Origin: Pandoraea pulmonicola
GTDB taxonomy: Bacteria; Pseudomonadota; Gammaproteobacteria; Burkholderiales; Burkholderiaceae
Assembly: GCF_000815105.2 (NCBI RefSeq)
Contig: NZ_CP010310.2
Coordinates: 62,001 to 126,000 of the forward strand
Direction of reading: 5' to 3'
DNA: 64,000 nt
This document shows, piece by piece, positions 55,547-64,000 of the stretch (position 1 is its first letter; the number at the start of each line of letters is the position of its first letter). The notes beneath the pieces were generated by a model. That model was not told the DNA's origin and searched no databases. It was given only the letters and a program-made list of their open reading frames with translations. A program made the position numbers and the translations under genes.

Positions 55547-55685
55547 TCGGAATCCTTGAGATTGTCGACAGGGGACGGATCCTGCGCGATGCCGCGACGC
55601 CTGAAACACATCGCGCGCCTCGGGCGCGGACGCCACCGCCGCAGGGAGCACGACGATCATAAAAGAAACCGGCAACGGCGTCACC

Positions 55686-57052
55686 TCAACACGCATGCGC
55701 CCATGAGCGCATCACGTCGGCGACTTGCCGCAGGGCGGCTTCCAGCACGGTGTCGCTGGACGGCGATCCGAGTGCGATACGGATCGCCGCGGGCGCCGTC
55801 TGCCCCGGTGCGGCAAAGGCATCGACCGGCGTCACGGCGATGCCGCGCGCTTGCAGCGTGGCGACGACGTCGTCGCAGCGCACATGAGCGGGCACGGGAA
55901 GGAGACGGTGAAACGCACCGGCGTAGCCCGTCGAGCCGAGGCCTTCGAAACAGGTCTGCGCGAGGGTCTGACGCCGCACGGCCAACGCGCGCTTGCGCGC
56001 GATCCAACCATCGAGCGTGCCGTCGCCCAGCCAGCGTGAGGCCAGTTGCGCCATCAGCGGCGCAGCACTCCACACGCTCGCGCGTATGGCGGCGTGCACG
56101 CGCGACACGAACGCCGGCGGCGCGATCAGATAGGCGATGCGCAGCCCCGGCGCGCCGGGCTTCGACAGGCTGTACACCTCGAATGTGCGCTCGGGCGCGA
56201 GCGCGCGCAGCGGCGGCGGGGCGTCGGGCACCAGGAAGCCGTACGCACTGTCCTCCACGAGCAGAAGATCGTGACGTCGCGCCACGGCCACCAGCGCCTG
56301 GCGTTGTTCGAGCGGCATGACATCGCCCAGCGGATTGTGCAGCGTGGGCATCGTATAGACCACGCGCAAGCGGCCCGCGCGCATCCGGCAGCGTCTGTCG
56401 AGGGCCGACGGATCGAGTCCGCCGGGCGCCATGGCCACGGCCGCGAGCGGGATGTCGCGCAACGCGGCCAGCGCCTTCCACCCCGGATAGGTCAACGCTT
56501 CGACACCCACCGGCTCCCCCGCGCGACAAAGCGCCAGTTGCACGACGTCGAGCGCATGCTGGCCGCCGGCACAGACGACGAGGGTGTCGGGAGACACGGC
56601 AACGTCGTCACGGCGCGCCAGCCATTGGGCAGCCGCCGCGCGGTCGGCGCGATGCCCGTCGTGCGGCGTATGCGCGAGCAATGCACTGAGGTCGCCACCC
56701 GCCGCCGTTTCGCGCAACGCTTGCCGGAACGCGTCCGTCTGTTCCGGCAACACGGGATAGTTGAACGCCAGATCGACGCCACCCACAGCACCCGGGCCGG
56801 GGCCCATTGTGCGAACGCGGCGGCCGCACCCACGGCGGGCGAACGCACGAACGTGCCGCGACCGACTTCGCCCACGGCCAGGCCGCGCCGCGCGAGTTCG
56901 GCATACACGCGCGTGACGGTGGACGTTGCGAGCCCGTGCGCGTCGGCGTACTCGCGTTGTGGCGGCAGCCGGGTACCGGAGGCGAGTTCGCCCGACGCAA
57001 TGGCGGCGGCGAGACGTTCGACGTGTTCGAGATAGCGGGCGTGGCCGGCCAT
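55686..57052 (-). pseudogene. MocR/PdxR-type regulator-aminotransferase, frameshifted
   Basis: Two adjacent minus-strand frames make one normal MocR-type protein. The N-terminal GntR winged helix (YLEHVERLAAAIASGELASGTRLPPQREYADAHGLATSTVTRVYAEL) starts at 57052 and runs to about 56785. The fold-type-I aminotransferase domain continues in another frame (VDLAFNYPVLPEQTDAFRQAL, DSAYGF, PLP Lys in YSLSKPGAPGLR). Deleting one T near 56785 would restore VLGGVDLAF. Either a real null mutation or a sequencing error. MocR regulators sense PLP or amino compounds. It faces an MFS transporter gene that it may control. Confidence 0.85.
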
Positions 57053-57185
57053 GGGGCGGAAAATTGATCTCAGGACAATTCAATAATTGCACTGACTTCG
57101 TGCGCTGACAATACTAGCCGCTGCATGGCGGTTACTGCTGCCGTCTCTTAATGTCGTCCCCAATTTTCCGTTCTTCGATTTCTTC

Positions 57186-58421
57186 ATGTCTCGCCAATCG
57201 CCGCACCGCCCGGGATCGTCCGCGATGAACACCGGCCCCGACGCATTCCGCCATGGCACGCCGCCCTGGGCGATCCCGCTGCTCGCGCTGCAACTTTTTC
57301 TCGTGACGTTCTCCGTCAATCTGCAAGCACCACTGGTGCCGCACTACGCGGCGGCCAGCGGCTACGGTGCCGGCGCGCAGGCGTTGGCCTTCGCGTGCTA
57401 CGTGGGCGCGCTGGTGCCGGCACTGCTCTTTCTGGCGGGATTGTCGGATCGCATCGGACGCCGCTTGCCGTTAGCCGTCGCACTCCTGCTCGGACTGGCG
57501 GGCACATGGTTGACGCTGCGCTGGCCCTCGCTCGTCGCGCTTGGCGGCGCGCGCGCGTGCTACGGACTCGCGACGGGACTGGTGGCAGGCAGCGGCACGG
57601 CGTATATGACGGAACTGTATGGCGAGCGCGAAGACGCCGCCGCGCGCGGCGCGGCGCTGGTGGCGGCGTCCACGTCGCTGGGCTTCGGCATGGGCGCGCT
57701 CGTCACGGGCGTTTGCCTCGTGGTGGCGCCGGCGATGCTGCCGCCGCTGAGCCTGCCGGTGTATCTGCCATTCGCGCTGGTGGCGGCGGTGGCCGTCGTG
57801 GCGTTGCCGGCGCCCGCCCGCCATCCCGACGTGCCGTGGCTGCGTTGGCCGGTGCTCGCGCCGGGCACGGTGCCGCTGGGCGTGGCGATCCTGCTGGCCT
57901 GGGCGGCGGTCGGCGTGGTGATCGGTGTCGTGCCGGCGGCGCTCGCCGCGCATGGCCATGCCGCGTGGTCGGGCTTTGCGACGTTCTTCGTGATTTCGAC
58001 GGGCCTGCTGTTTCAGCCCGCGGCGCGCCGCATGAACCCTGTGCGCGCCGTGCGCACGGGACTGGTGCTGGTGCCGCTCGGTTTCGTGGTGCTGGCCCTG
58101 GGTGTGATCCACGCGAGTTTGCCGGCGCTGCTGGCCGGTGCGGCCATTGCGAGTTCGGCGTGCTACGGCTTCACGTATCTGGGCGGGCTGGCGGCGGTCA
58201 ACGCCGCGGTCGCCCCGGTATTGCGCGCGCGAGCGGCCGCAGGCTACTTCCTGTTCGCGTACTTTGGATTTTCGGTGCCGGTGATCACGAGCGGCTGGCT
58301 GGCCGATCGTTTCGGCATGCCCGTCGCCCTGGCGTTGTTTGCTGTCGCGTTGAGCGCGGGCAGCGTCGCCCTCGCCGTGGCGCTGCGCCGCGAGCCGGCA
58401 TCGGCTACGCGCCCGATTTGA
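57186..58421 (+). CDS. MFS transporter
   Basis: A 411-aa 12-TM transporter. Motif A reads LSDRIGRRLPLAVAL. Start at 57186 (MSRQSPHRPG) is provisional; an in-frame ATG at 57225 (MNTGPDAF) would remove 13 residues. It is divergent from the frameshifted MocR gene and its last 17 bases overlap the end of the convergent RpiR gene. Substrate unknown. Confidence 0.87.
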   Translation: MSRQSPHRPGSSAMNTGPDAFRHGTPPWAIPLLALQLFLVTFSVNLQAPLVPHYAAASGYGAGAQALAFACYVGALVPALLFLAGLSDRIGRRLPLAVALLLGLAGTWLTLRWPSLVALGGARACYGLATGLVAGSGTAYMTELYGEREDAAARGAALVAASTSLGFGMGALVTGVCLVVAPAMLPPLSLPVYLPFALVAAVAVVALPAPARHPDVPWLRWPVLAPGTVPLGVAILLAWAAVGVVIGVVPAALAAHGHAAWSGFATFFVISTGLLFQPAARRMNPVRAVRTGLVLVPLGFVVLALGVIHASLPALLAGAAIASSACYGFTYLGGLAAVNAAVAPVLRARAAAGYFLFAYFGFSVPVITSGWLADRFGMPVALALFAVALSAGSVALAVALRREPASATRPI

Positions 58422-59355
58422 CGCGCTTGCCGCGCCCGGTCTTTCCGCCACCGGTGCCCCTACCCCTGCCACTGCCGGGGCTGACGTAAGCCCCGGTGCC
58501 GTGCAACTGGTCCTCGGCAAGTTCCAGTGCCCGCACGGCGCCGCGCCCCTTGCGCGCGAGCAGCATTTCCACGAGCGTTTCCACCACTGCAATGCCTGCC
58601 GTGATGGACGGAAAGAACGACGGGCTTTCATGCGAGAACAGCACCGTCACGTCGGCGCCGAGCGCGAGCGGCGAGACCGTGGAGTCCGTGAGCGCCAGGA
58701 CTCGTGCACCGGCGGCACGCGCCGCCTGCGCGACGATCAGCGCTTCGTTCGAATACGGAGCGAAGCTGATCACCACCACCACATCGCGCGCGGACAGCGC
58801 GCGCAATTCCATCTCCAGCGTGCCGGCCTCGCCGCGGATCAGATGCACCGTCGGCCGGAACAGCCGATAGACGTACTGGAACGTGAACGCGATCGGAAAG
58901 CACGCGCGAAAGCCCGCCACGTGGACGGTGCCCGCCCCCGCCAGCAAATCGACGGCGGCGCCCAGCGACGCATTGGCTCCCGCCTCGGTCAGATCGAGGT
59001 TGTTGTGCTGCACGCGGAACATCTCCGGCACCATGCGCGCCGCATCGCCTTCGCGGATCACCTGCCGCGCGCGGCTCGCGTAAGGCTGCGGCCCGAGCCG
59101 GATCGATTCGAGAAAGAGCTCGCGCAGACCATGCCAGCCCTCGAAGCCGAGATGCTGCGCGAGCCGCACGAACGTGGCGGGCTGCACACCGGCTTGCGAG
59201 GCGATCGCCCGCATCGAACTGATCGGCACCTGCTGCGGATGATCGAGCAGGAAACGTGCGCCCGCCTGGAACTGTGGACTGAGGTGAGGGTAACGTTCGC
59301 GCAGCAGCGTGTTGAGCTGTTCGAGCGTGTGCGGCAGCGCGGTGGCTTTGGTCAT
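58405..59355 (-). CDS. RpiR (MurR) family regulator
   Basis: A 316-aa regulator with an N-terminal helix-turn-helix (FLLDHPQQVPISSMRAIASQAGVQPATFVRLAQHLG) and a SIS domain (about 125-260) with VVVISFAPYSNEALIVAQAARAAGARVLALTDS. SIS domains bind phosphosugars or similar ligands. The C-terminal Gly/Arg/Lys tail (GRGRGTGGGKTGRGKR) is unusual. It is divergent from an aminotransferase-BKACE operon and likely controls it. Converges with and overlaps the MFS gene by 17 bp. Confidence 0.9.
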   Translation of the reverse strand: MTKATALPHTLEQLNTLLRERYPHLSPQFQAGARFLLDHPQQVPISSMRAIASQAGVQPATFVRLAQHLGFEGWHGLRELFLESIRLGPQPYASRARQVIREGDAARMVPEMFRVQHNNLDLTEAGANASLGAAVDLLAGAGTVHVAGFRACFPIAFTFQYVYRLFRPTVHLIRGEAGTLEMELRALSARDVVVVISFAPYSNEALIVAQAARAAGARVLALTDSTVSPLALGADVTVLFSHESPSFFPSITAGIAVVETLVEMLLARKGRGAVRALELAEDQLHGTGAYVSPGSGRGRGTGGGKTGRGKRVKSGA

Positions 59356-59387
59356 TGGGAGATGGCAACACGGCGTCGGAATGGTGT

Positions 59388-59523
59388 AACGATTGTTGCA
59401 TGAAATGCCTCGGGCGCGCACGCGCTTTCCCCATCGGGTGTGGGCTGCACGGAAACATCGAGTGTGATAGCGGTATTGCGCGGAGTGTTGCGTTGTTGAT
59501 GTGTGTGAAACGTATGTTGCAAG
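59388..59523. promoter_or_regulatory. two direct repeats AACGnnTGTTGCA
   Basis: AACGATTGTTGCATG (59388-59402) and AACGTATGTTGCAAG (59509-59523) match at 12 of 15 bases and lie in the divergent gap, one close to the RpiR start and one before the aminotransferase. They are candidate RpiR binding sites. Confidence 0.4.
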
Positions 59524-59620
59524 TGATGGGCGATACGCCTACACTAGGCGGCATCGTTCGCACGTCGGTGTGCCGTGCGGCCATTGCACGATGCGCCGTC
59601 TTTTCGTCAGAGGTTCAGGC

Positions 59621-60970
59621 ATGACTCACGTGTTTCACCGCAATCCGCGCCAGACGCTGCCCGTCGCCGTCGGCGGCCAGGGAATCGAGCTGATCGACAG
59701 CACCGGCAAACGCTATCTCGACGCCTGCGGCGGCGCCGCCGTCTCCTGCCTGGGACACGGCCACCCGCGGGTGGTCGAAGCCATGCGGCAACAGGCGGCG
59801 CATCTCGCCTATGCGCACACCTCGTTCTTCACGACGGAAGTGGCCGAGCAACTGGCCGACACGCTCGCCGCGAGCGCGCCTGGCGATCTGAATCATGTGT
59901 ATTTCGTGAGCGGCGGCTCGGAAGGTGTGGAAGCGGCGCTCAAGCTCGCGCGCCAGTACTTCGTCGAGATCGGTCAGCCGCAGCGCCAATACTTCATCGC
60001 ACGCCGTCAGAGCTACCACGGCAACACGCTGGGCGCGCTGGCCATCGGCGGCAACGCGTGGCGTCGCGAGCCGTTCCTGCCGCTGCTCGTGCCGGCGCAT
60101 CATGTCTCGCCTTGCTTCGCTTATCGCGAGCGCCACGAAGGCGAGAGCGATGCCGCCTACGTCCAGCGCCTGGCAGACGAGCTCGAAGCGAAGATCCTCG
60201 AGCTCGGCGGCGACACGGTCATCGCATTCGTGGCGGAAACGGTGGTCGGCGCGACTGCCGGCGCCGTGCCGCCGGTGGACGACTACTTCAAACGCATCCG
60301 CGCCGTGTGCGACAAATACGGCGTGCTGCTGCTGCTCGACGAAGTGATGTCGGGCATGGGCCGCACCGGTTACCTGTTCGCGTGCGAGGAAGACGGCGTC
60401 GTGCCCGACATTCTCGTCGTCGCGAAGGGACTCGGCGCCGGCTATCAGCCGATCGGCGCGATGCTGTGCTCGGACAGGATCTACGACGCCGTGGTCGGCG
60501 GCTCGGGCTTCTTCCAGCACGGTCACACGTATCTGGGCCACGCCATGGCGTGCGCGGCGGCGCTCGCCGTGCAACGCACGATTGCCGAGGACAACCTGCT
60601 GGAGAACGTGAAGGCGCGCGGCGAGCAGTTGCGCGCGCGACTGCGCGAAGTCTTCGCCGATCATCCGAACGTGGGCGACGTGCGCGGGCGGGGTCTCTTC
60701 GTGGGCGTCGAGTTCGTGGCAGACCGCGCGACCAGGCGGACGCTGCCGGTGGCCGACAAGACACATGCGCGCCTGAAGGCCGCCGCGAAGGTGCGCGGGC
60801 TGCTGATCTACCCGATGGGTGGCACGGTCGACGGCGTACACGGCGATCATGCGCTGATTGCACCGCCGTTCATCTGCCGGCCGGGCGATATCGATCGCAT
60901 CGTCGAATGGCTGGCGCTGTCCGTGGCCGACGTGACCGGTGTGCCCACGAAGCTCGGAGGCGCGGCATGA
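59621..60970 (+). CDS. class III (aspartate family) aminotransferase
   Basis: A 449-aa PLP enzyme of the omega-aminotransferase group. The segments RYLDACGGAAVSCLGHGHPRV, RRQSYHGNTLGALAIGG and LLLLDEVMSGMGRTG are typical, with the PLP lysine in VVAKGLGAGYQP (about 269). It transfers an amino group from a primary amine or omega-amino acid. Its stop overlaps the start of the BKACE gene, so the two are coupled. RpiR is divergent. Confidence 0.9.
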   Translation: MTHVFHRNPRQTLPVAVGGQGIELIDSTGKRYLDACGGAAVSCLGHGHPRVVEAMRQQAAHLAYAHTSFFTTEVAEQLADTLAASAPGDLNHVYFVSGGSEGVEAALKLARQYFVEIGQPQRQYFIARRQSYHGNTLGALAIGGNAWRREPFLPLLVPAHHVSPCFAYRERHEGESDAAYVQRLADELEAKILELGGDTVIAFVAETVVGATAGAVPPVDDYFKRIRAVCDKYGVLLLLDEVMSGMGRTGYLFACEEDGVVPDILVVAKGLGAGYQPIGAMLCSDRIYDAVVGGSGFFQHGHTYLGHAMACAAALAVQRTIAEDNLLENVKARGEQLRARLREVFADHPNVGDVRGRGLFVGVEFVADRATRRTLPVADKTHARLKAAAKVRGLLIYPMGGTVDGVHGDHALIAPPFICRPGDIDRIVEWLALSVADVTGVPTKLGGAA

Positions 60971-61854
60971 CGCGGGCCTTCGCGCTGGCCGTCGCCCCCA
61001 ACGGCGCGCGTCGCACGCACGCCGATCATCCGGCGCTGCCGATGACGCCTGCCGAACTCGGCGCCTGCGCGAGAGCGTGCCTCGACGCCGGAGCGGCAAT
61101 GATCCATCTTCACGTACGCCGCGCGGATGGCACGCACAGCCTCGAAGTCGCGGATTATGCGGCGGGCATCGCCGCCGTGCGGCGTGCGGTCGGCAACGAT
61201 CTCGTGCTGCAGGTGACGACCGAAGCGGTCGGCATCTACACGCCGGCGCAGCAGATCGCGACGGTGCGCGCGTTGCATCCGGAAGCCATCTCGGTCGCAT
61301 TGCGCGAGGTGTTGCCGGACGCCGATCACGCCCCGGTCGCCGAAGCGTTCTTCGAATGGCTGTGGCAGGAGCACATCACGGCGCAGTACATCCTGTACGA
61401 CACGGACGACGTGGCGCACTACTGGCGGTTGCGCGCGCGCGGTGCGATCCGCCCGGGCCGTCATTGGGTGCTGTTCGTGCTGGGGCGGTACAGCAAGGGG
61501 CAACTGTCGTCGCCCGCCGATCTCCTGCCGTTCCTCGCCGCCTGGCGGACGGGCGTGGGCGGCATGGGTGGCATGGGTGGCATGGGTGGCGTGGGCGGTG
61601 CCACCGGCACCGGTGCGTCGCCCGACACCACGCCGTGGGCCATGTGCGCTTTCGGACCCCGCGAGACCGAGTGCGCACTGGCGGCCGTGTTGCACGGCGG
61701 CCACGCCCGTATCGGCTTCGAGAACAATCTCTTCCTGCCCGATGGCAGTGTCTCGCCGGGCAACGACGCTTCGCTGCGCGCACTCACCGCCGCCGCGTCC
61801 CCGCTGGCGCTCGCGCCGATGACGGCCGACGCGTTGCGCGAGCTCACGCGCTGA
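60967..61854 (+). CDS. BKACE family beta-keto acid cleavage enzyme (DUF849)
   Basis: A 295-aa enzyme. The metal-binding HLHVR (about 47-51) and the C-terminal GHARIGFENN are the hallmarks. BKACE enzymes cleave a beta-keto acid with acetyl-CoA to give acetoacetate and an acyl-CoA; the canonical member is 3-keto-5-aminohexanoate cleavage enzyme. It starts inside the stop codon of the aminotransferase gene. A glycine/methionine repeat insert interrupts it at about 195-210. The keto substrate could be made by the upstream aminotransferase. Confidence 0.87.
   Translation: MTRAFALAVAPNGARRTHADHPALPMTPAELGACARACLDAGAAMIHLHVRRADGTHSLEVADYAAGIAAVRRAVGNDLVLQVTTEAVGIYTPAQQIATVRALHPEAISVALREVLPDADHAPVAEAFFEWLWQEHITAQYILYDTDDVAHYWRLRARGAIRPGRHWVLFVLGRYSKGQLSSPADLLPFLAAWRTGVGGMGGMGGMGGVGGATGTGASPDTTPWAMCAFGPRETECALAAVLHGGHARIGFENNLFLPDGSVSPGNDASLRALTAAASPLALAPMTADALRELTR
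61552..61596 (+). repeat. 9-bp tandem repeat inside the BKACE gene
   Basis: Five units of GGCrTGGGy (GGCGTGGGC, three GGCATGGGT, GGCGTGGGC) encode Gly-Val/Met-Gly repeats. It is in frame, so it changes protein length without a frameshift and is a candidate length-variable site. Confidence 0.95.
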
Positions 61855-61862
61855 CCCGCTGC

Positions 61863-61887
61863 CGATCCCGCGACGCTCGCGGGATCG
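61863..61887 (+). terminator. hairpin after the BKACE gene
   Basis: Perfect 11-bp stem CGATCCCGCGA/TCGCGGGATCG with a 3-nt loop 8 bp after the stop. No T-run follows, so terminator activity is likely but not certain. Confidence 0.55.
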
Positions 61888-62024
61888 AATCGGAAATAAA
61901 CCCAAATACACGAGGTGACCGACGTTGCCTGGCCGGGCCGCTGTAATAGAATCGGCGTAACCTTGACAAGGCTCGCGTCGCCCTCCCCCCGGCACCGGGC
62001 GTCACCAACGAACGGGAGCGCGGC

Positions 62025-63674
62025 GTGAAACACTGGTCTATCCGACATCGCATTCTGGCCAGTTTTGGCCTGATTCTCGCCTTGATGGGCCTCATGGCCG
62101 GCATCGCCTACACGCGGCTGGTCGCCATCGAGCAGGAGGCGTACAGCGTGGAGTCCGACTCCACACCGGGGCTGTACTACAGCACGATGCTGCGGGGCGC
62201 ATGGTTCGAGAGCTATCAACTGATCCAGCAGGCCGTGGCCGTCGATGACAACGACAAGACGCGCGCCGTCGACCTCGAAGCGCTGCGCGCCGTCGACGCG
62301 AAGATCGACGGCTGGATCAAGAACTACGGCACCACCGTCAACCGTACTATCGATCGCGAGCAGTACGAGGAAGTGCTCACCGTGCGCCGGCAATACGGCC
62401 GCGTCGGCACCGAAGTGCTCAAACTCGTGGCCGACGGTCAACTGCCCGCGGCGCGCGCCATGCTCTCGAGCCAGCTCTATCCCGAATGGGGACGCGGACG
62501 CACCGCCATTCAGAGTCTGGTCGAGACCAACAAGACCTTCGCCGACGAATCGACACACAACATCGCTCAGGCCGTGGCCGCTGCCAAGGCAACGCTGCTC
62601 ATCACGCTGGCGGTCGCGCTGGCGGCGGCGATCCTCTGCGGCTGGCTGCTGTTCCGCGCGATCAGCGTGCCGCTCGCGAGCGTGATGCAGATTCTCGAAG
62701 TCATGCGCTCCGGCGATCTGACCAAGCGGCTCGACCTGGGCCGTCGCGACGAATTCGGCGCGCTCGAGTCGGGCTTCAACCGCATGACGGACGAGCTCAC
62801 GGGCCTCGTCGGACAGGCACAGAAGTCGGCGCTGCAGGTGACGACGTCCGTCACCGAGATTGCCGCCACGTCGCGCCAGCAGCAGGCCACCGCGTCGGAG
62901 ACGGCGGCGACCACGACCGAGATCGGCGCGACGTCGCGCGAGATCTTCGCGACGTCGCGCGATCTCGCACGCACCATGACCGAGGTCGCCGGGGTGGCCG
63001 ATCACGCGGCAACGCTCGCGGACACCGGCCACGTCGGACTCACGCGCATGGAGGACGCCATGCGTCACGTCATGGAAGCGGCCGGCTCGGTCAACGGCAA
63101 GCTTGGCATCCTCAACGAGAAGGCGGGCAACATCAACCAGGTCGTCACCACGATCACCAAGGTGGCGGACCAGACCAACCTGCTTTCGCTGAACGCCGCC
63201 ATCGAGGCCGAGAAGGCCGGCGAGTACGGGCGTGGGTTCGCGGTGGTGGCCACCGAAATCCGACGCCTGGCCGACCAGACCGCCGTGGCGACCTACGACA
63301 TCGAGCAGATGATCAAGGAGATTCAGTCGGCCGTGTCCGCCGGCGTGATGGGCATGGACAAGTTCGCCGAGGAGGTGCGTCGCGGCATGGACGAGATGCG
63401 TCAGGTCGGCGATCAGCTCGCGCAGATCATTGCGCAGGTGCAGACGCTGCCGCCGCGCTTCCAGGTCGTCAACGAAGGCATGCAGGCACAGGCCACCGGT
63501 GCGGAGCAGATCAACCAGGCGTTGGTGCAGCTCTCCGAGGCGGCCCAGCAGACGGCTGAATCGCTGCAGCAGTCGAGTCAGGCCATCGACGAGCTCAATC
63601 ACGTCGCCAACGGACTCAAGAGCGGCGTGTCGCGCTTCAAGGTGCTGGCAATCAGGCCGAACGGGCTGGGCTGA
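62025..63674 (+). CDS. wspA: WspA-like methyl-accepting chemotaxis protein
   Basis: A 549-aa receptor. TM1 about 9-30, a periplasmic four-helix sensor (about 31-185), TM2 about 187-208, HAMP about 209-262, then the signalling coiled coil with [29 protein letters not shown]. The GTG start has GGGAG 6 bases upstream. Opening [24 protein letters not shown] resembles WspA, and the next gene is a CheW-like protein, as in wsp operons that control c-di-GMP and surface behaviour. The rest of the operon is outside the window. Confidence 0.85.
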   Translation: MKHWSIRHRILASFGLILALMGLMAGIAYTRLVAIEQEAYSVESDSTPGLYYSTMLRGAWFESYQLIQQAVAVDDNDKTRAVDLEALRAVDAKIDGWIKNYGTTVNRTIDREQYEEVLTVRRQYGRVGTEVLKLVADGQLPAARAMLSSQLYPEWGRGRTAIQSLVETNKTFADESTHNIAQAVAAAKATLLITLAVALAAAILCGWLLFRAISVPLASVMQILEVMRSGDLTKRLDLGRRDEFGALESGFNRMTDELTGLVGQAQKSALQVTTSVTEIAATSRQQQATASETAATTTEIGATSREIFATSRDLARTMTEVAGVADHAATLADTGHVGLTRMEDAMRHVMEAAGSVNGKLGILNEKAGNINQVVTTITKVADQTNLLSLNAAIEAEKAGEYGRGFAVVATEIRRLADQTAVATYDIEQMIKEIQSAVSAGVMGMDKFAEEVRRGMDEMRQVGDQLAQIIAQVQTLPPRFQVVNEGMQAQATGAEQINQALVQLSEAAQQTAESLQQSSQAIDELNHVANGLKSGVSRFKVLAIRPNGLG

Positions 63675-63729
63675 GCACGGCGCGCGCCCTCATCCCTTTC
63701 CCCCTTGACCGTCACTCGCGGACATCGAT

Positions 63730-64000
63730 ATGTTGTTCCTGCGCTTCGCCATCGCGACCGATCACTACGTCATCGAGGCCAGTCACGTGGCCGAGGTGCT
63801 GCCGTGGCTCGCGCTCAAGCGCCTGCCCGCCGCGCCGGCGTGGGTCGCCGGGGCGTTCAGCTATCGCGGTGAACCCGTGCCCGTGATCGATCTCACGTGT
63901 CTGGCCACCGGCGCGAGCGCGCCCGAGCGACGCTCGACGCGTCTGGCGCTGGTGCACTATCCCGAGCCCGGCCCGCATGCGCGGCGTCTCGGCGTGCTGG
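63730..64000 (+). CDS. CheW-like adaptor (WspB), truncated by window end
   Basis: The first 90 residues of a CheW-like protein: LFLRFAIATDHYVIEASHVAEVLPW, then GAFSYRGEPVPVIDL, the conserved CheW signature. It is 55 bp after the WspA-like gene. It would link the receptor to a CheA kinase. The frame runs off the window. Confidence 0.85.
   Translation, partial: MLFLRFAIATDHYVIEASHVAEVLPWLALKRLPAAPAWVAGAFSYRGEPVPVIDLTCLATGASAPERRSTRLALVHYPEPGPHARRLGVL

Noticed and set aside
56775..56815. Programmed frameshift in the MocR gene
   Set aside because: No slippery heptamer or strong downstream stem at the junction was seen; a simple one-base change is enough.

Overview
The window is GC-rich chromosomal DNA with dense protein-coding genes and no phage, IS element or rRNA. 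Gene content points to a betaproteobacterium of the Burkholderiaceae, and Pandoraea is my best guess. This rests on small secreted DUF4148 proteins, a DUF3331 protein, a double-length UvrA, an RcnR/RcnA pair, a chromosomal class C beta-lactamase and the start of a Wsp-type chemosensory operon. The genus is inferred, not proven.

Layout. 1-7.1 kb: tRNA-Leu(GAG), a GNAT acetyltransferase, a chemoreceptor, the relic of an MFS exporter carrying a hexanucleotide microsatellite, a degenerate ABC ATPase behind rcnR, the divergent nickel/cobalt exporter rcnA with a textbook RcnR operator, a methyltransferase and a DUF1993 protein. 7.1-15 kb: a coherent locus with a LysR regulator divergent from a polar amino-acid ABC importer (binding protein, two permeases, ATPase), followed by a cupin dioxygenase, a four-domain rhodanese and a cystathionine lyase. 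Together these look like uptake and breakdown of a sulfur-containing amino acid. 15-20 kb: hydrolase plus AmpC, an NDH-2-like dehydrogenase with a DUF3331 gene, and a divergent TetR regulator. 20-24.3 kb: Rid protein plus D-amino-acid dehydrogenase-like oxidase, an NlpC/P60 lipoprotein and a VapBC toxin-antitoxin pair.

24.4-30.4 kb is a double-length UvrA behind a perfect LexA box. 30.7-36.7 kb holds three small secreted proteins, a dienelactone hydrolase, O-acetylhomoserine sulfhydrylase and UppP. It also holds a striking array of about 19 degenerate DnaA-box-like units repeating every ~11 bp (31207-31465), placed between two convergent genes. 36.9-45.4 kb: an SDR-AraC pair, a DUF445 membrane protein, malate synthase G, peptidase E and three small conserved or unknown proteins. 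45.5-50.2 kb: two LysR/MFS divergent pairs. 50.2-55.5 kb: ModE, a small unknown gene, a CSS-EAL phosphodiesterase, the fosmidomycin exporter fsr and a small secreted protein. 55.7-61.9 kb: a frameshifted MocR-type regulator facing an MFS exporter, then an RpiR regulator divergent from a class III aminotransferase and a beta-keto acid cleavage enzyme carrying a glycine-rich microsatellite insert. 62-64 kb: a WspA-like receptor and the beginning of a CheW-like gene, cut by the window end.

Most genes are ordinary housekeeping or accessory metabolism. The least explained element is the helically phased array at 31.2-31.5 kb. Other items worth attention are the sulfur catabolic locus, the double UvrA under LexA control, the frameshifted MocR gene, the MFS relic with its microsatellite, and the aminotransferase/BKACE operon.
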